NCBI GenBank assembly: GCA_030549855.1 | Contig: JAUQQP010000044.1 | Location: forward strand, 370,196 to 434,195 | Source of the DNA: Cyanobacteriota bacterium SRBZ.bins.94.201705 | GTDB taxonomy: Bacteria; Cyanobacteriota; Cyanobacteriia; Cyanobacteriales; Cyanobacteriaceae | DNA: 64,000 nt | Reading direction: 5' to 3' | In this document: piece by piece, positions 9,696-17,654 of the stretch | How positions within the stretch are numbered: position 1 is the first letter of the stretch | How the letters are laid out: each line of letters starts with the position of its first letter | Notes under the pieces: model-generated | Told to the model about the DNA's origin: nothing | Seen by the model: only the letters and a program-made list of their open reading frames with translations | Database searches by the model: none | Made by a program: the position numbers and the translations under genes

Positions 9696-9841
9696 ACAGT
9701 TATCAGCAATTATAAACCCTCCTATTGCAAGAAAAAGAAAAGGGTAGTATCGGCAGGGAAGGTAAGAAAAGATACAAAAATGAATCAGACAAGCCGAAAC
9801 ACCCTAGAATATAAGTAAAGGGAGGCAAAAAAGACAAACAA

Positions 9842-10729
9842 ATGAGTACAATTAACGTTCGTGGCGTAAACCACTTTTACCAGTATATTCCACATGTTGA
9901 CAATTCTCGCCCCGTTTTAGTATTTATTCACGGCTGGTTACTAAGTCATTGCTACTGGTTACCCCTCATTGAACAATTAAAGGACAAATATGCCTGTTTG
10001 AGTTATGATCTAAGGGGTTTTGGTAACTCCCAACCCTCTTGTCAAAACCATTGTAACTCGTCTTATAGTCTTCGCAGTTATGCCCAGGATTTACAGGCTT
10101 TACTGACAGCCTTGGAGATAAAGAAGGCATGGTTGATTGGACATTCCCTAGGTGGTAGTATTGCCTTGTGGACTGCTGATATTTGTCCAGATATTGTAAG
10201 AGGGGTATTTTGTATAAATGCGGGGGGAGGCATATACCTACAGGAGGAATTTGAGCGTTTCCGCAAGGCAGGGGAAAATATAGTTAAATTTCGGCCCTCA
10301 TGGTTGCAATTTGTCCCCTTTTTGGATAGAATCTTCGCCAGAATGATGGTAAAACGCCCCTTAGACAGACACTGGGGCCGACAAAGACTAAAAGACTTTC
10401 TTAATGCCAATACCCAGGCTGCTATTGCCTCTCTTTTGGAAGCTACAACAGAAGAACAAGTGCACTACCTACCCCAAATAGTTGCCCGTCTCCCCCAACC
10501 AGTATACTTTTTAGCGGGAAAGCAAGACAAGGTGATGGAAATCCAATACGTCAACCATCTAGCTAGTTTCCACCGTCTTTTCCACCAACACCATCAACAA
10601 ATCGTATTTGAAATCGACAACTGCGGCCATTTTGCTATGCTGGAACAAACTGATACTGTTGTTAGATATATACTAGAATTATTATATAAACACGAAGAAA
10701 ATTGTGTCGTGAGTCAGAATCAGTGTTAA
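9842..10729 (+). CDS. Alpha/beta-fold hydrolase
   Basis: The 295-residue product has the oxyanion-hole segment FIHGW, the nucleophile elbow GHSLGGS (Ser near residue 102), a late Asp in AGKQDKVMEI and the final His in NCGHFAML, which completes a Ser-Asp-His triad. No signal peptide is visible, so it is cytosolic. Such proteins include esterases, haloperoxidase-like enzymes and lipid hydrolases; the substrate cannot be read from sequence. It is preceded by a 146-nt gap from the divergently oriented nuclease gene and may be transcribed alone. Confidence 0.88.
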   Translation: MSTINVRGVNHFYQYIPHVDNSRPVLVFIHGWLLSHCYWLPLIEQLKDKYACLSYDLRGFGNSQPSCQNHCNSSYSLRSYAQDLQALLTALEIKKAWLIGHSLGGSIALWTADICPDIVRGVFCINAGGGIYLQEEFERFRKAGENIVKFRPSWLQFVPFLDRIFARMMVKRPLDRHWGRQRLKDFLNANTQAAIASLLEATTEEQVHYLPQIVARLPQPVYFLAGKQDKVMEIQYVNHLASFHRLFHQHHQQIVFEIDNCGHFAMLEQTDTVVRYILELLYKHEENCVVSQNQC

Positions 10730-10843
10730 AATGAAAGGGGAAAGGAAAAAGTAACTAGAGCGTGTGTCAGTCAGGAATGAGAAAATGGAAGTCTAAGGCA
10801 ACTATAAAAGTCCCAACCCGACCCTTCACACCCGTGTTTAGGC

Positions 10844-10957
10844 TATAATAGTAAGGTTGACCAGAAGTGCAGGTAGGGAAGTCGCTGCCGGAATCCCGTA
10901 TGGGGGTTGAGTCGGCCTTTGATAATATATTGTACAAGTAAAATAGAGGAGAAGTCT
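10844..10957 (+). promoter_or_regulatory. -10 element and about 100-nt leader of the 10958 gene
   Basis: TATAAT at 10844-10849 is a clear -10 box; no good -35 box precedes it. Transcription near 10857 would give a leader of about 100 nt. The leader contains possible pairing of GCCG (near 10888) with CGGC (near 10913) around CCC-GTAT-GGG. AGAGGAG just before the ATG is a strong ribosome site. The leader may be structured, but no known riboswitch class is recognised. Confidence 0.4.
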
Positions 10958-11272
10958 ATGTTAGACCGCAAGATTTACCAATTATACAAGGAAGGGTGCG
11001 AAGTCTCTATTTTCTTGCGGGATCAACAACGCTGGATAGAAGATGCCAGAATTACAGGGATAGAAGGAGACGTCGTTACCATCCGCTACGAGATGGAGGA
11101 AGACTACGAAAGCTCCTCCTGGGAGGAAATCGTCCGTCTTGAAAGCATAGGGGCCATCAGCCGGAAGTTGTCCTCAGTGCCACGAGGGTACTACGGAGAT
11201 ATACCGGTTTCCGAAGACTGCCCGGAAGCAGAACAAATCTATCCTCGTCGTCATGACCAGGATTCCTACTAG
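10958..11272 (+). CDS. Conserved cyanobacterial protein (DUF6679-like)
   Basis: The 104-residue product starts MLDRKIYQLYKEGCEV and contains IFLRDQQRWIEDARITGIEGD followed by an acidic stretch and SWEEIVRLESIGAI. It resembles small uncharacterised cyanobacterial proteins that I believe fall in DUF6679. The fold looks like a small beta barrel with an acidic tail; function is unknown. An upstream in-frame GTG (10907) was rejected because AGAGGAG lies seven bases before the ATG at 10958. The gene ends 2 nt before the RNase D-like gene, so the two are likely co-translated. Confidence 0.75.
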   Translation: MLDRKIYQLYKEGCEVSIFLRDQQRWIEDARITGIEGDVVTIRYEMEEDYESSSWEEIVRLESIGAISRKLSSVPRGYYGDIPVSEDCPEAEQIYPRRHDQDSY

Positions 11273-11274
11273 CC

Positions 11275-11910
11275 ATGCTGCCAGAGAAATTCCAGGTTTG
11301 CGAGGGCGATTTGTCGTCTGAGTTGCTACAAGAGTACCTAAAAGCGGACTGCCTGGCGATGGACACGGAAACCATGGGGTTAATACCCCAGCGGGATCGT
11401 CTTTGTTTAGTGCAAATATGCGATCGCCAGGGCTTGGTCACCGCTATCCGCATCAAAAAAGGACAAACCGCCGCCCCAAATTTGCAGCAGCTGCTGGAGG
11501 CTAAGTCTATTCTCAAGATATTCCACTATGCCCGCTTCGATGTGGCTATATTGAAGTATACCTTCGGCGTGGAGACTACACCCATTTTCTGTACCAAGGT
11601 GGCAAGCAAACTCGCCCGCACTTATACTCAGAGTCATGGACTAAAGAGTCTAGTACAGGATTTACAGGGGGTAGAATTGGACAAGAAGGCACAGAATTCC
11701 GACTGGGGCAGCGTGGATAGTCTTACCCCTGAACAATTGGCCTATGCCGCTAATGATGTATTGTACCTTATCCCCATCAAGGAGAAACTAGAGGAAATGC
11801 TCAAGCGAGAGGGGCGTTGGGAATTGGCACAACGGTGTTTTCAGGTAATACCGGTATTGGCAGAGTTGGACCTGTTGTTGTATAGTAACGTTTTTGAGCA
11901 TCAGTCCTAA
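11275..11910 (+). CDS. RNase D-like 3'-5' exonuclease
   Basis: The 211-residue product is a single DEDDy exonuclease domain. Exo I is DTETMGL (residues 30-36), Exo II lies in HYARFDVAILK, and Exo III is YAANDVLYL with the catalytic Tyr. The HRDC domains of full RNase D are absent, as in the short cyanobacterial and plastid-type homologues. It probably trims structured RNA 3' ends. It lies 2 nt after the preceding gene and 2 nt before a lipoate ligase-like gene, so the three form one tight transcription unit. Confidence 0.88.
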   Translation: MLPEKFQVCEGDLSSELLQEYLKADCLAMDTETMGLIPQRDRLCLVQICDRQGLVTAIRIKKGQTAAPNLQQLLEAKSILKIFHYARFDVAILKYTFGVETTPIFCTKVASKLARTYTQSHGLKSLVQDLQGVELDKKAQNSDWGSVDSLTPEQLAYAANDVLYLIPIKEKLEEMLKREGRWELAQRCFQVIPVLAELDLLLYSNVFEHQS

Positions 11911-11912
11911 CT

Positions 11913-12647
11913 ATGCCCCTTAAACCCTACCCGGTATGGCGTCTTATTCCCCTCCACCAAGGGGATGGACGTCTGCAGATGGCTATTGATTCTTGGCTTC
12001 TGAGACAACATAGATGTCACCAACACCCCCCAACCCTCCGCTTTTATACCTGGAATCCCCCCGCCATCTCCCTAGGCAAACACCAAAAAAAGCATATCCC
12101 CCCACACTGGCATAGTCTTCCTCTCCCTCTGGTAAGACGCCCCACTGGCGGTAGGGCGGTTTTGCATCAGGGGGATTTGTGTTATGCCGTCATTACTTCT
12201 GGGGGGGGAAGTGTGTTGACAATTTATCGAGAAATCTCTCAATTCCTTATTGAAGGTTGGCGCCGTCTCGGTCTACAATTACAATTTGGTAGTAAGCAGG
12301 ACTGTCTTTCCTCCCCCAACTGCTTTCACCTGGCAACCGCCGCCGATTTAGTGGATAGTCGGGGGGAAAAGGTAGTAGGCAGTGCCCTCCTAAAACAGGG
12401 TAACTCCATTCTCCAACACGGCTCCATGCTATTATACCCCAACCCCCAGCTTTTTGAGCAGGTATTTCAGTCTCCCCCCCCTCGGCCTCTTATACCCCCC
12501 TCCCTCTCTCTACCCCAGATTATCCATTCCCTCACCATTGCCGCCGAGGCTTATTTCCATTGTCAATTCATCCCACAACCCCTCTCATCCCAAGAAATTC
12601 TGGAAATAACCCAAGCACAAGGGCTTAATGATAGCCCCCAGGATTAG
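11913..12647 (+). CDS. Lipoate/biotin protein ligase-like protein
   Basis: The 244-residue product is a BPL/LplA/LipB catalytic domain that attaches or transfers lipoate or octanoate to carrier proteins such as E2 subunits or GcvH. The family signature RRPTGGRAVLHQGDLCYAV is near residue 75, and the catalytic Lys region VVGSALLKQGNSILQHGS near residue 155. It lacks the C-terminal accessory domain of E. coli LplA, like LipM/LipL-type amidotransferases. It starts 2 nt after the exonuclease stop. The precise activity (ligase versus octanoyltransferase) is not decided by sequence. Confidence 0.84.
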   Translation: MPLKPYPVWRLIPLHQGDGRLQMAIDSWLLRQHRCHQHPPTLRFYTWNPPAISLGKHQKKHIPPHWHSLPLPLVRRPTGGRAVLHQGDLCYAVITSGGGSVLTIYREISQFLIEGWRRLGLQLQFGSKQDCLSSPNCFHLATAADLVDSRGEKVVGSALLKQGNSILQHGSMLLYPNPQLFEQVFQSPPPRPLIPPSLSLPQIIHSLTIAAEAYFHCQFIPQPLSSQEILEITQAQGLNDSPQD

Positions 12648-12684
12648 CTACAATAGAAGGATCATCCCTTTTTAGCAGTTGTCT

Positions 12685-13152
12685 ATGAAGGATTCCGATA
12701 AGCCAGTCAAAGTTATCTGTGATAACCGTCAGGCACGACACCTGTATGATATACTCCAAACCTATGAAGCGGGAATCCAACTGTTGGGAACTGAGGTAAA
12801 ATCTATACGCAAGGGGAAAGTTAACCTAAAAGACGGCTACGCCCTAATTCGCAATGGGGAAGCCTGGCTTACTAATGTCCATATCTCCCCCTGTGACACC
12901 ACTGGTAAATATTTTAACCACGACCCGAAACGAGATCGCAAGTTGCTTCTCCATAAGCGGGAAATCAATAAACTCATAGGGGCACTCCAGGAAAAAGGAT
13001 TAACCCTAGTGCCACTAAAAATGTATTTTAAGGGAGAATGGGTAAAAGTGAGTCTAGGTCTAGCCAGGGGTAAGAAATTACACGATAAACGAGAAACTAT
13101 CAAACGCCGGGAAGCAGAAAGAGAAATGCAAAGGGCAATGAAACGATACTAG
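12685..13152 (+). CDS. smpB: SsrA-binding protein
   Basis: SmpB binds tmRNA and brings it to stalled ribosomes for trans-translation. The 155-residue product shows the core [39 protein letters not shown] and the basic C-terminal tail [19 protein letters not shown] that enters the decoding centre. The ATG at 12685 is preferred over a TTG two codons upstream. No ssrA (tmRNA) gene is seen in the window, so the partner RNA must be elsewhere. It is followed 9 nt later by a small membrane-protein gene. Confidence 0.96.
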   Translation: MKDSDKPVKVICDNRQARHLYDILQTYEAGIQLLGTEVKSIRKGKVNLKDGYALIRNGEAWLTNVHISPCDTTGKYFNHDPKRDRKLLLHKREINKLIGALQEKGLTLVPLKMYFKGEWVKVSLGLARGKKLHDKRETIKRREAEREMQRAMKRY

Positions 13153-13161
13153 TGGTAGCCT

Positions 13162-13467
13162 ATGAATGATAGACAAGATAATTGGCAAAAATTTCGCCTC
13201 TCTCTCTACCTTATGCCCATTTTTGGCCCCGTTTTCAGTTTCCTAACCCTCCAATCCTCCCCCCGCGGCAGGGAGAAAAAAATTGCCCGTCTTTCCATCC
13301 TCTGGGGTTTGTTGTGGCTGGCATCCTACACCCTCTTATCCCTAGGAGGCGCCACTGCTAGCGACATTTGGGCTTTTCGTCTTTTATACCTCAATGGCGT
13401 GATTACCACTACCTATTTCCTCGTCTCCTTCCTCTGGATTTATCTGTTATGGAAGCGTAATAGTTAG
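13162..13467 (+). CDS. Small membrane protein, unknown function
   Basis: The 101-residue product has three hydrophobic stretches (about residues 14-30, 46-66 and 74-97) separated by a basic loop SSPRGREKKIAR, suggesting three membrane helices. No family is recognised with confidence. It lies 9 nt after smpB and 4 nt before cbiT on the same strand, so it is probably translated from a shared message, but that gives no clear functional hint. Confidence 0.68.
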   Translation: MNDRQDNWQKFRLSLYLMPIFGPVFSFLTLQSSPRGREKKIARLSILWGLLWLASYTLLSLGGATASDIWAFRLLYLNGVITTTYFLVSFLWIYLLWKRNS

Positions 13468-13471
13468 TACT

Positions 13472-14074
13472 ATGACTGTACAATGGCCCTATATAACCCC
13501 CGGCATCCCCGATGGATTATTCGCCTCTCTCCCTGGCATCCCCCTCACCCCACGAGAAATAAGACTTTTAATCCTCTCCGCCTTACGCCTGAAAAAAGAA
13601 TCTACCCTCTGGGATATAGGCGCTGGCACTGGTACTATTTCTATTGAAACTGCCCTTCTCTGCCCTAACGCCCAAGTAATCGCTATTGAAAGGGATCCAG
13701 ATGTAGCCCAGCTTATCAGAAAAAATTGTCAAATATTCCAAGTAGAAAATGTCCAGGTGTTTGAAGGAAGTGCCCCAGAATGCTTCCCCCAACTGCCCCT
13801 AAAACCTGATCGCATTTTCATCGGCGGTGGCAAGGCTGTCAAGACTATTCTAATCCAAGGATGGGAATATCTGCCCCCCGGTGGCCGCCTCGTGGCTACC
13901 GCCAGTAATCTCGATAGCCTCTTCCAAATCTCCGAGTCTTTGGCACAATTAGGCGCCTGTAATGTAGAGGTAGTACAAGCTTCCACCAATCGTCTTGAAA
14001 CCCGCGGACTTACTCAAGTCTTCGCAGCTATCGACCCCACTTTTATCCTCAGTGGTGAAAAGCTTTCTCATTAA
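13472..14074 (+). CDS. cbiT: Cobalt-precorrin-6B C15-methyltransferase
   Basis: CbiT methylates C15 and decarboxylates the C12 side chain of the corrin precursor in cobalamin synthesis, using SAM. The 200-residue product has the class I methyltransferase motif LWDIGAGTGTISIE near residue 47 and AIERDPDVAQLIRKN. The segment FIGGGKAVKTIL is typical of CbiT/CobL C-terminal domains. CbiE is not fused or adjacent here. cobA at 43.3 kb supplies precorrin-2 for the same route. The start ATG is 4 nt after the upstream gene. Confidence 0.88.
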   Translation: MTVQWPYITPGIPDGLFASLPGIPLTPREIRLLILSALRLKKESTLWDIGAGTGTISIETALLCPNAQVIAIERDPDVAQLIRKNCQIFQVENVQVFEGSAPECFPQLPLKPDRIFIGGGKAVKTILIQGWEYLPPGGRLVATASNLDSLFQISESLAQLGACNVEVVQASTNRLETRGLTQVFAAIDPTFILSGEKLSH

Positions 14075-14113
14075 TCCTCAAAAATTTTCCCCTTAACAAG
14101 TCTTAAAAGTTTA

Positions 14114-14142
14114 TTGAAAAAAATTAGCAAAGTTATTAAAAT
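14114..14142 (+). promoter_or_regulatory. Promoter of the split feoB genes
   Basis: TTGAAA (14114-14119) and TAAAAT (14137-14142) are spaced by exactly 17 nt, about 33 nt before the first feoB ATG. The surrounding AT-rich sequence could hold a Fur site, but I see no clear 19-bp Fur box. Confidence 0.6.
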
Positions 14143-14175
14143 GGTCACAGGTCGGAGTTATTAGTAAGAATTCCC

Positions 14176-14739
14176 ATGTCTTGCTACGGTTGTAGTGGGA
14201 ATAAATGCAAGTCTAGGCGGTGGTTATCCCTGGCATCCAATCCCTCCCCCGAAGAAGGCATCATAGCCTTGGTGGGAATGCCCAATGTGGGGAAAAGTGT
14301 TTTATTTAACCGGCTAACTGGTACTTATGTCACAGTATCTAACTATCCCGGTACTACGGTGGAAATAGCCAGGGGAAAAACCCAAATCGGCAACAAGTAT
14401 GTGTCTGTTATCGATACCCCGGGCATGTATTCCCTAATCCCCATCACCGAAGAAGAAAGGGTGACTAGAGACTTGTTATTGAGGGAAGACATTTCCCTGG
14501 CTATCCATGTGGTGGAGGCTAAAAACCTCGGAAGGATGCTTGCCCTCACCTTTCAACTTTTAGAGGTGGGTTTGCCTCTCCTTTTGGCAATCAATATGAT
14601 TGATGAAGCCAAGCGGATGAATATCGCCGTTGACTCCTTGTCTTTGGAGGAAAAACTGGGAATTCCTGTTGTCACAATGTCTGCCGCCAAAAGGCAAGGA
14701 ATTGAACAACTGAAGATGAGAATTGCCTCTTATGTATGA
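14176..14739 (+). CDS. feoB: FeoB N-terminal G domain (separate frame)
   Basis: FeoB imports Fe(II). This 187-residue product is its cytosolic G-protein part: P-loop VGMPNVGKS (residues 33-41), G2 YPGTTVE, G3 DTPGMYSL and G4 NMIDEAK. The N-terminus carries CYGCSGNKC, three Cys in nine residues, which could bind metal. The frame stops at TGA (14737-14739), where a full FeoB would continue into the helical spacer. The membrane part continues in another frame, overlapping by 8 nt. This is either a genuine split FeoB with coupled translation or a one-base frameshift in a single gene. Confidence 0.82.
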   Translation: MSCYGCSGNKCKSRRWLSLASNPSPEEGIIALVGMPNVGKSVLFNRLTGTYVTVSNYPGTTVEIARGKTQIGNKYVSVIDTPGMYSLIPITEEERVTRDLLLREDISLAIHVVEAKNLGRMLALTFQLLEVGLPLLLAINMIDEAKRMNIAVDSLSLEEKLGIPVVTMSAAKRQGIEQLKMRIASYV

Positions 14740-16201
14740 AGTAAAATATCCCCACTTGATTGAACAATTAATCAATAATATTGAGGATTTATTGCAACAA
14801 AGCTGGCATGACGTCCTACAGGAGTATTCTCACCTCTCCCCAAGAGGGTTATCCCTCCTGATATTGGAAAAAGACAAAGACATTCTCTCCCGCCTCCAAC
14901 AGACGGCTGTTATATCCCCCATCCAAACTCTAGTTGCCCAACTAGAATCCCAACTGGCTAAGCCTATATCCCAAGTCATCCAGGAAACTAGATCCCAAAG
15001 GGCACTAGAATTAGAACAGCAGGTTTTACTCCTCCAAGGTGACAGTAATAGACGAGGGATTAGCCAGCTGGGGATTGGGGAAAAACTACACCACTTGATG
15101 ATTCACCCCATAACTGGCTTTTTAATCCTAATACTCGTCGTCTACTTTGGTATTTATCAGTTTGTGGGCAACTTTGGGGCTGGTACCCTAGTAGACACCA
15201 TTGAAGGATACTTTGAAGAAAAAATCAACCCCCTGGTGAACAAAATAGTAGCCCTTCTTTTCCCCTGGCCAGTTATTCAAGACTTGTTGGCCAACGATTA
15301 TGGCATTATCACCCTTGGGATTCGTTATGCCACGGCTTTAATCCTCCCCATTGTATCTACCTATTTTCTCATGTTTGCCCTTCTGGAAGACACTGGCTAT
15401 TTGCCACGACTTTCCCTCATGTTGGATAGACTATTTAAACTAATTGGCTTGTCTGGCAGGGGGGTTATCCCCATGGTTTTGGGGTTGGGTTGTGATACCA
15501 TGGCTACCGTCGTAACTCGCACTTTGGCAACAAAACGGGAAAGAATTATTGCCACCTTCCTCTTGGCATTAGCTGTTCCCTGTGCCGCACAATGGGGTGT
15601 TATTCTGGGATTATTGGCTTCCCATCCCAAGGGATTATTGATTTGGGCAGTGGTTGTAACTAGTATCTTTCTTATTGCTGGTGCCACCATTTCCCGTATT
15701 CTACCAGGAAAGGCCGCATATTTCTACATGGAAGTGCCACCCTTAAGACTCCCCAAACTAGAAAATGTCCTCCTCAAAACCTACACCCGCATGAAGACAT
15801 ATTATCTAGAAATCCTCCCCTTGTTTGTCTACGCCTCAATTTTCATCTGGTTTGGCAGAATCACAGGCATATTTGATTTAATCATCGGCTGGTTAAACCC
15901 CTTGACTGTGTCTCTAGGATTACCCGAAGCCGTATCTCCCGTATTTCTCTATGGTTTCTTCCGTAGAGACTATGGCGCCGCCGGTTTGTTTGATATTCAG
16001 GAAACCCTTACAATAAACCAGTTGGTGGTTTGTGCCATTATTCTCACCCTATTTCTCCCCTGTATCGCCCAATTGCAGGTGATGTTAAAAGAAAGGGGTT
16101 GGAAAACCACCCTGGCAATAATTAGCTTTATCTTTCCCTTTGCCTTCTTTATCGGCTTTGTCACCAGTCGAATTCTCCTCTTCACTGGCCTTTTCCTCTA
16201 A
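14732..16201 (+). CDS. feoB: FeoB membrane transport domain (separate frame)
   Basis: This 489-residue product starts with the FeoB spacer (YEVKYPHLIEQLINNIEDLL) and has the two Gate regions and FeoB core. Family marks are GLGCDTMATVVTRTLATKRER, AVPCAAQWGVILGLL and YGFFRRDYGAAGLFD, which match the cyanobacterial FeoB type. About 8-9 membrane helices are visible. The ATG at 14732 overlaps the end of the G-domain gene; a TTG at 14723 is also in frame. The sum of both parts (about 676 residues) is near single-chain cyanobacterial FeoB length, so nothing substantial is missing. Confidence 0.85.
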   Translation: MYEVKYPHLIEQLINNIEDLLQQSWHDVLQEYSHLSPRGLSLLILEKDKDILSRLQQTAVISPIQTLVAQLESQLAKPISQVIQETRSQRALELEQQVLLLQGDSNRRGISQLGIGEKLHHLMIHPITGFLILILVVYFGIYQFVGNFGAGTLVDTIEGYFEEKINPLVNKIVALLFPWPVIQDLLANDYGIITLGIRYATALILPIVSTYFLMFALLEDTGYLPRLSLMLDRLFKLIGLSGRGVIPMVLGLGCDTMATVVTRTLATKRERIIATFLLALAVPCAAQWGVILGLLASHPKGLLIWAVVVTSIFLIAGATISRILPGKAAYFYMEVPPLRLPKLENVLLKTYTRMKTYYLEILPLFVYASIFIWFGRITGIFDLIIGWLNPLTVSLGLPEAVSPVFLYGFFRRDYGAAGLFDIQETLTINQLVVCAIILTLFLPCIAQLQVMLKERGWKTTLAIISFIFPFAFFIGFVTSRILLFTGLFL

Positions 16202-16320
16202 CCCTTTATTAAGTTTTGTCAACAAGTAATTTAAAAAAAATCCCATTAAAGGTGGACAAAAAAAGCCGGAGGGAAGGTGATATTCCCCACAGTTTGTTAA
16301 ATTGCTTTTACGTATTGGCT

Positions 16321-16836
16321 ATGTCAGGAGTGTCTCATATTAAAATACTGGAATCCGTTGAAATCTTGAAAAAATTACTGGAACAACAGAAAGCCGTTGA
16401 CCGTTTTCAGAAAGTACAGGTTTTATACTTATTAAAAAGCGGAAAAGTCAAAACTATAACCGAAGTAGCCCAGGTTGTAGGCAGACATCGTGTCACTGTC
16501 CAATATTGGTTAAAATGTTATCAGCAAGAAGGAATAGAGGGACTTTTAAAAAACAAAAAAAGAGGCGGCCGAAATTCTCTTATACCCCCTTCTGTCGTGG
16601 CTATACTCAGTCGTGAATTGGCTAACAATCCCTCTTTTACTAGTTATAAAGACATTCAACTATGGCTTGAACAAAAGTTTCAAATCCAAGTGGGCTATGA
16701 TGTTGTTTATTATCTGGTGAAGAAGAAACTAAATATCATCCTCAAACCCAATAGGAAACATTTTTTTCTCCTCCACTTTTATCCCTTGCTGTATTTGATT
16801 TTCTTCCCCTATCTTTTCTCCCCGTTAATCACCTGA
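16321..16836 (+). CDS. HTH protein, IS630-transposase-like remnant
   Basis: The 171-residue product has a helix-turn-helix (KTITEVAQVVGRHRVTVQYW), a LKCYQQEGIEGLL segment and a winged second domain (SYKDIQLWLEQKFQIQVGY) as in the N-terminal half of IS630/Tc1-type transposases. After KPNRK the sequence turns into hydrophobic low-complexity residues and stops. The DDE catalytic half is absent and no inverted repeats are found. An upstream in-frame TTG (16216) is unlikely. It sits between feoB and feoA, probably as an insertion remnant or a domesticated DNA-binding protein. Confidence 0.65.
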   Translation: MSGVSHIKILESVEILKKLLEQQKAVDRFQKVQVLYLLKSGKVKTITEVAQVVGRHRVTVQYWLKCYQQEGIEGLLKNKKRGGRNSLIPPSVVAILSRELANNPSFTSYKDIQLWLEQKFQIQVGYDVVYYLVKKKLNIILKPNRKHFFLLHFYPLLYLIFFPYLFSPLIT

Positions 16837-16869
16837 GGGCCGCTATTTTTTGGCCCCTATAAAACCCCT

Positions 16870-16898
16870 TGCACTTCCTCCATCTGTAATTTAATTTT
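16870..16898 (+). promoter_or_regulatory. Candidate promoter upstream of feoA
   Basis: TTGCAC at about 16870-16875 is followed after 17 nt by TAATTT, about 155 nt before feoA. A small hairpin (GGGCC/GGCCC around 16837-16856) just upstream may end the preceding gene. Together they suggest that feoA and the genes after it form an independent transcription unit. Confidence 0.4.
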
Positions 16899-17054
16899 TC
16901 GGCTGCGATATAGGGAGGCAAAAGTAGTTAAAAAACATTAGCTTTAAAAACAAGAATATTACCTTGAACAGCAGGAGAAAATAAGTTAACATTTAAAAGA
17001 GAGGTAATGAAGAGTAAAACTTGGGAAAACCACAAAAAGAGATGAAGAAAAAAA

Positions 17055-17294
17055 ATGCAAGAGTATTCAGCCTTGCCCCTGTCAGAATTAAAGGTAAAAC
17101 AGAGGGCGACAGTATTGGAGTTAAAAACAAAAGATGAGGCGGTTATGCGCCATTTAATGGCCATGGGCATAAGGGAGGGATGCACCATTTTTTTAGAAAG
17201 CAAATTTCCTGCTTATGTGGTGCAAGTGGGGAGAAGTAGGGCTGCCTTTGACCGACAAACCGCCGATTGCATCTGGGTAACGCCAGTCTGCTAA
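17055..17294 (+). CDS. feoA: FeoA ferrous iron transport protein
   Basis: FeoA is a small SH3-like cytosolic partner of FeoB. The 79-residue product has the family pattern LPLSELKVKQRATVLEL, HLMAMGIREGCTIFLESKF and a closing VGRSRAAFDRQTADCIWV. Length and motif order are typical. In most bacteria feoA directly precedes feoB; here it follows, separated by the HTH remnant, and leads a run of ATPase-linked genes. It may serve FeoB, the ATPase cluster or both; that is inference. Confidence 0.9.
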   Translation: MQEYSALPLSELKVKQRATVLELKTKDEAVMRHLMAMGIREGCTIFLESKFPAYVVQVGRSRAAFDRQTADCIWVTPVC

Positions 17295-17328
17295 ATAAAC
17301 ATTCTACCGCGGAAGGAGGAATAGGAAA

Positions 17329-17610
17329 GTGTTAGAAAGAGTCAGAAATATGTATCATCGTAATCCCGGGAGGTTGATAGCCTTTGGAATTGGGGCGGTA
17401 GTCTTAGGGCCTACCATTATTTCTCTGTTAAAACCTTTGGCAAAAGCAACCATTAAAACCGGGGTTATATTGTATCAAAAAACCAAGGAAACCCTTGCGG
17501 AAACGGGGGAACAATTGGCAGATATAGTCGCCGAGGCTAAGGCAGAGGTGATGGCAGAAAAAACAGTAGGCAGCGACAATTTTGCCAAAACAGAATCCGC
17601 CGAAAACTGA
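17329..17610 (+). CDS. DUF5132-type small membrane protein
   Basis: The 93-residue product has one hydrophobic helix (about residues 16-36, containing FGIGAVVLGPTIISLLKPL), an amphipathic helix and a charged Ala/Glu-rich tail. The pattern G-x-G-A-x-x-L-G-x-x-x-x-P fits DUF5132. The start is GTG at 17329 with a strong GGAAGGAGGA eleven bases upstream. A second, shorter relative lies at 20357 at the far end of the cluster. Its position between feoA and a metal-ATPase gene suggests a helper role at the membrane. Confidence 0.72.
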   Translation: MLERVRNMYHRNPGRLIAFGIGAVVLGPTIISLLKPLAKATIKTGVILYQKTKETLAETGEQLADIVAEAKAEVMAEKTVGSDNFAKTESAEN

Positions 17611-17654
17611 AATTTACTAGGGAGCAATCTTACCGGATTAACTAGGAGGAGAAG

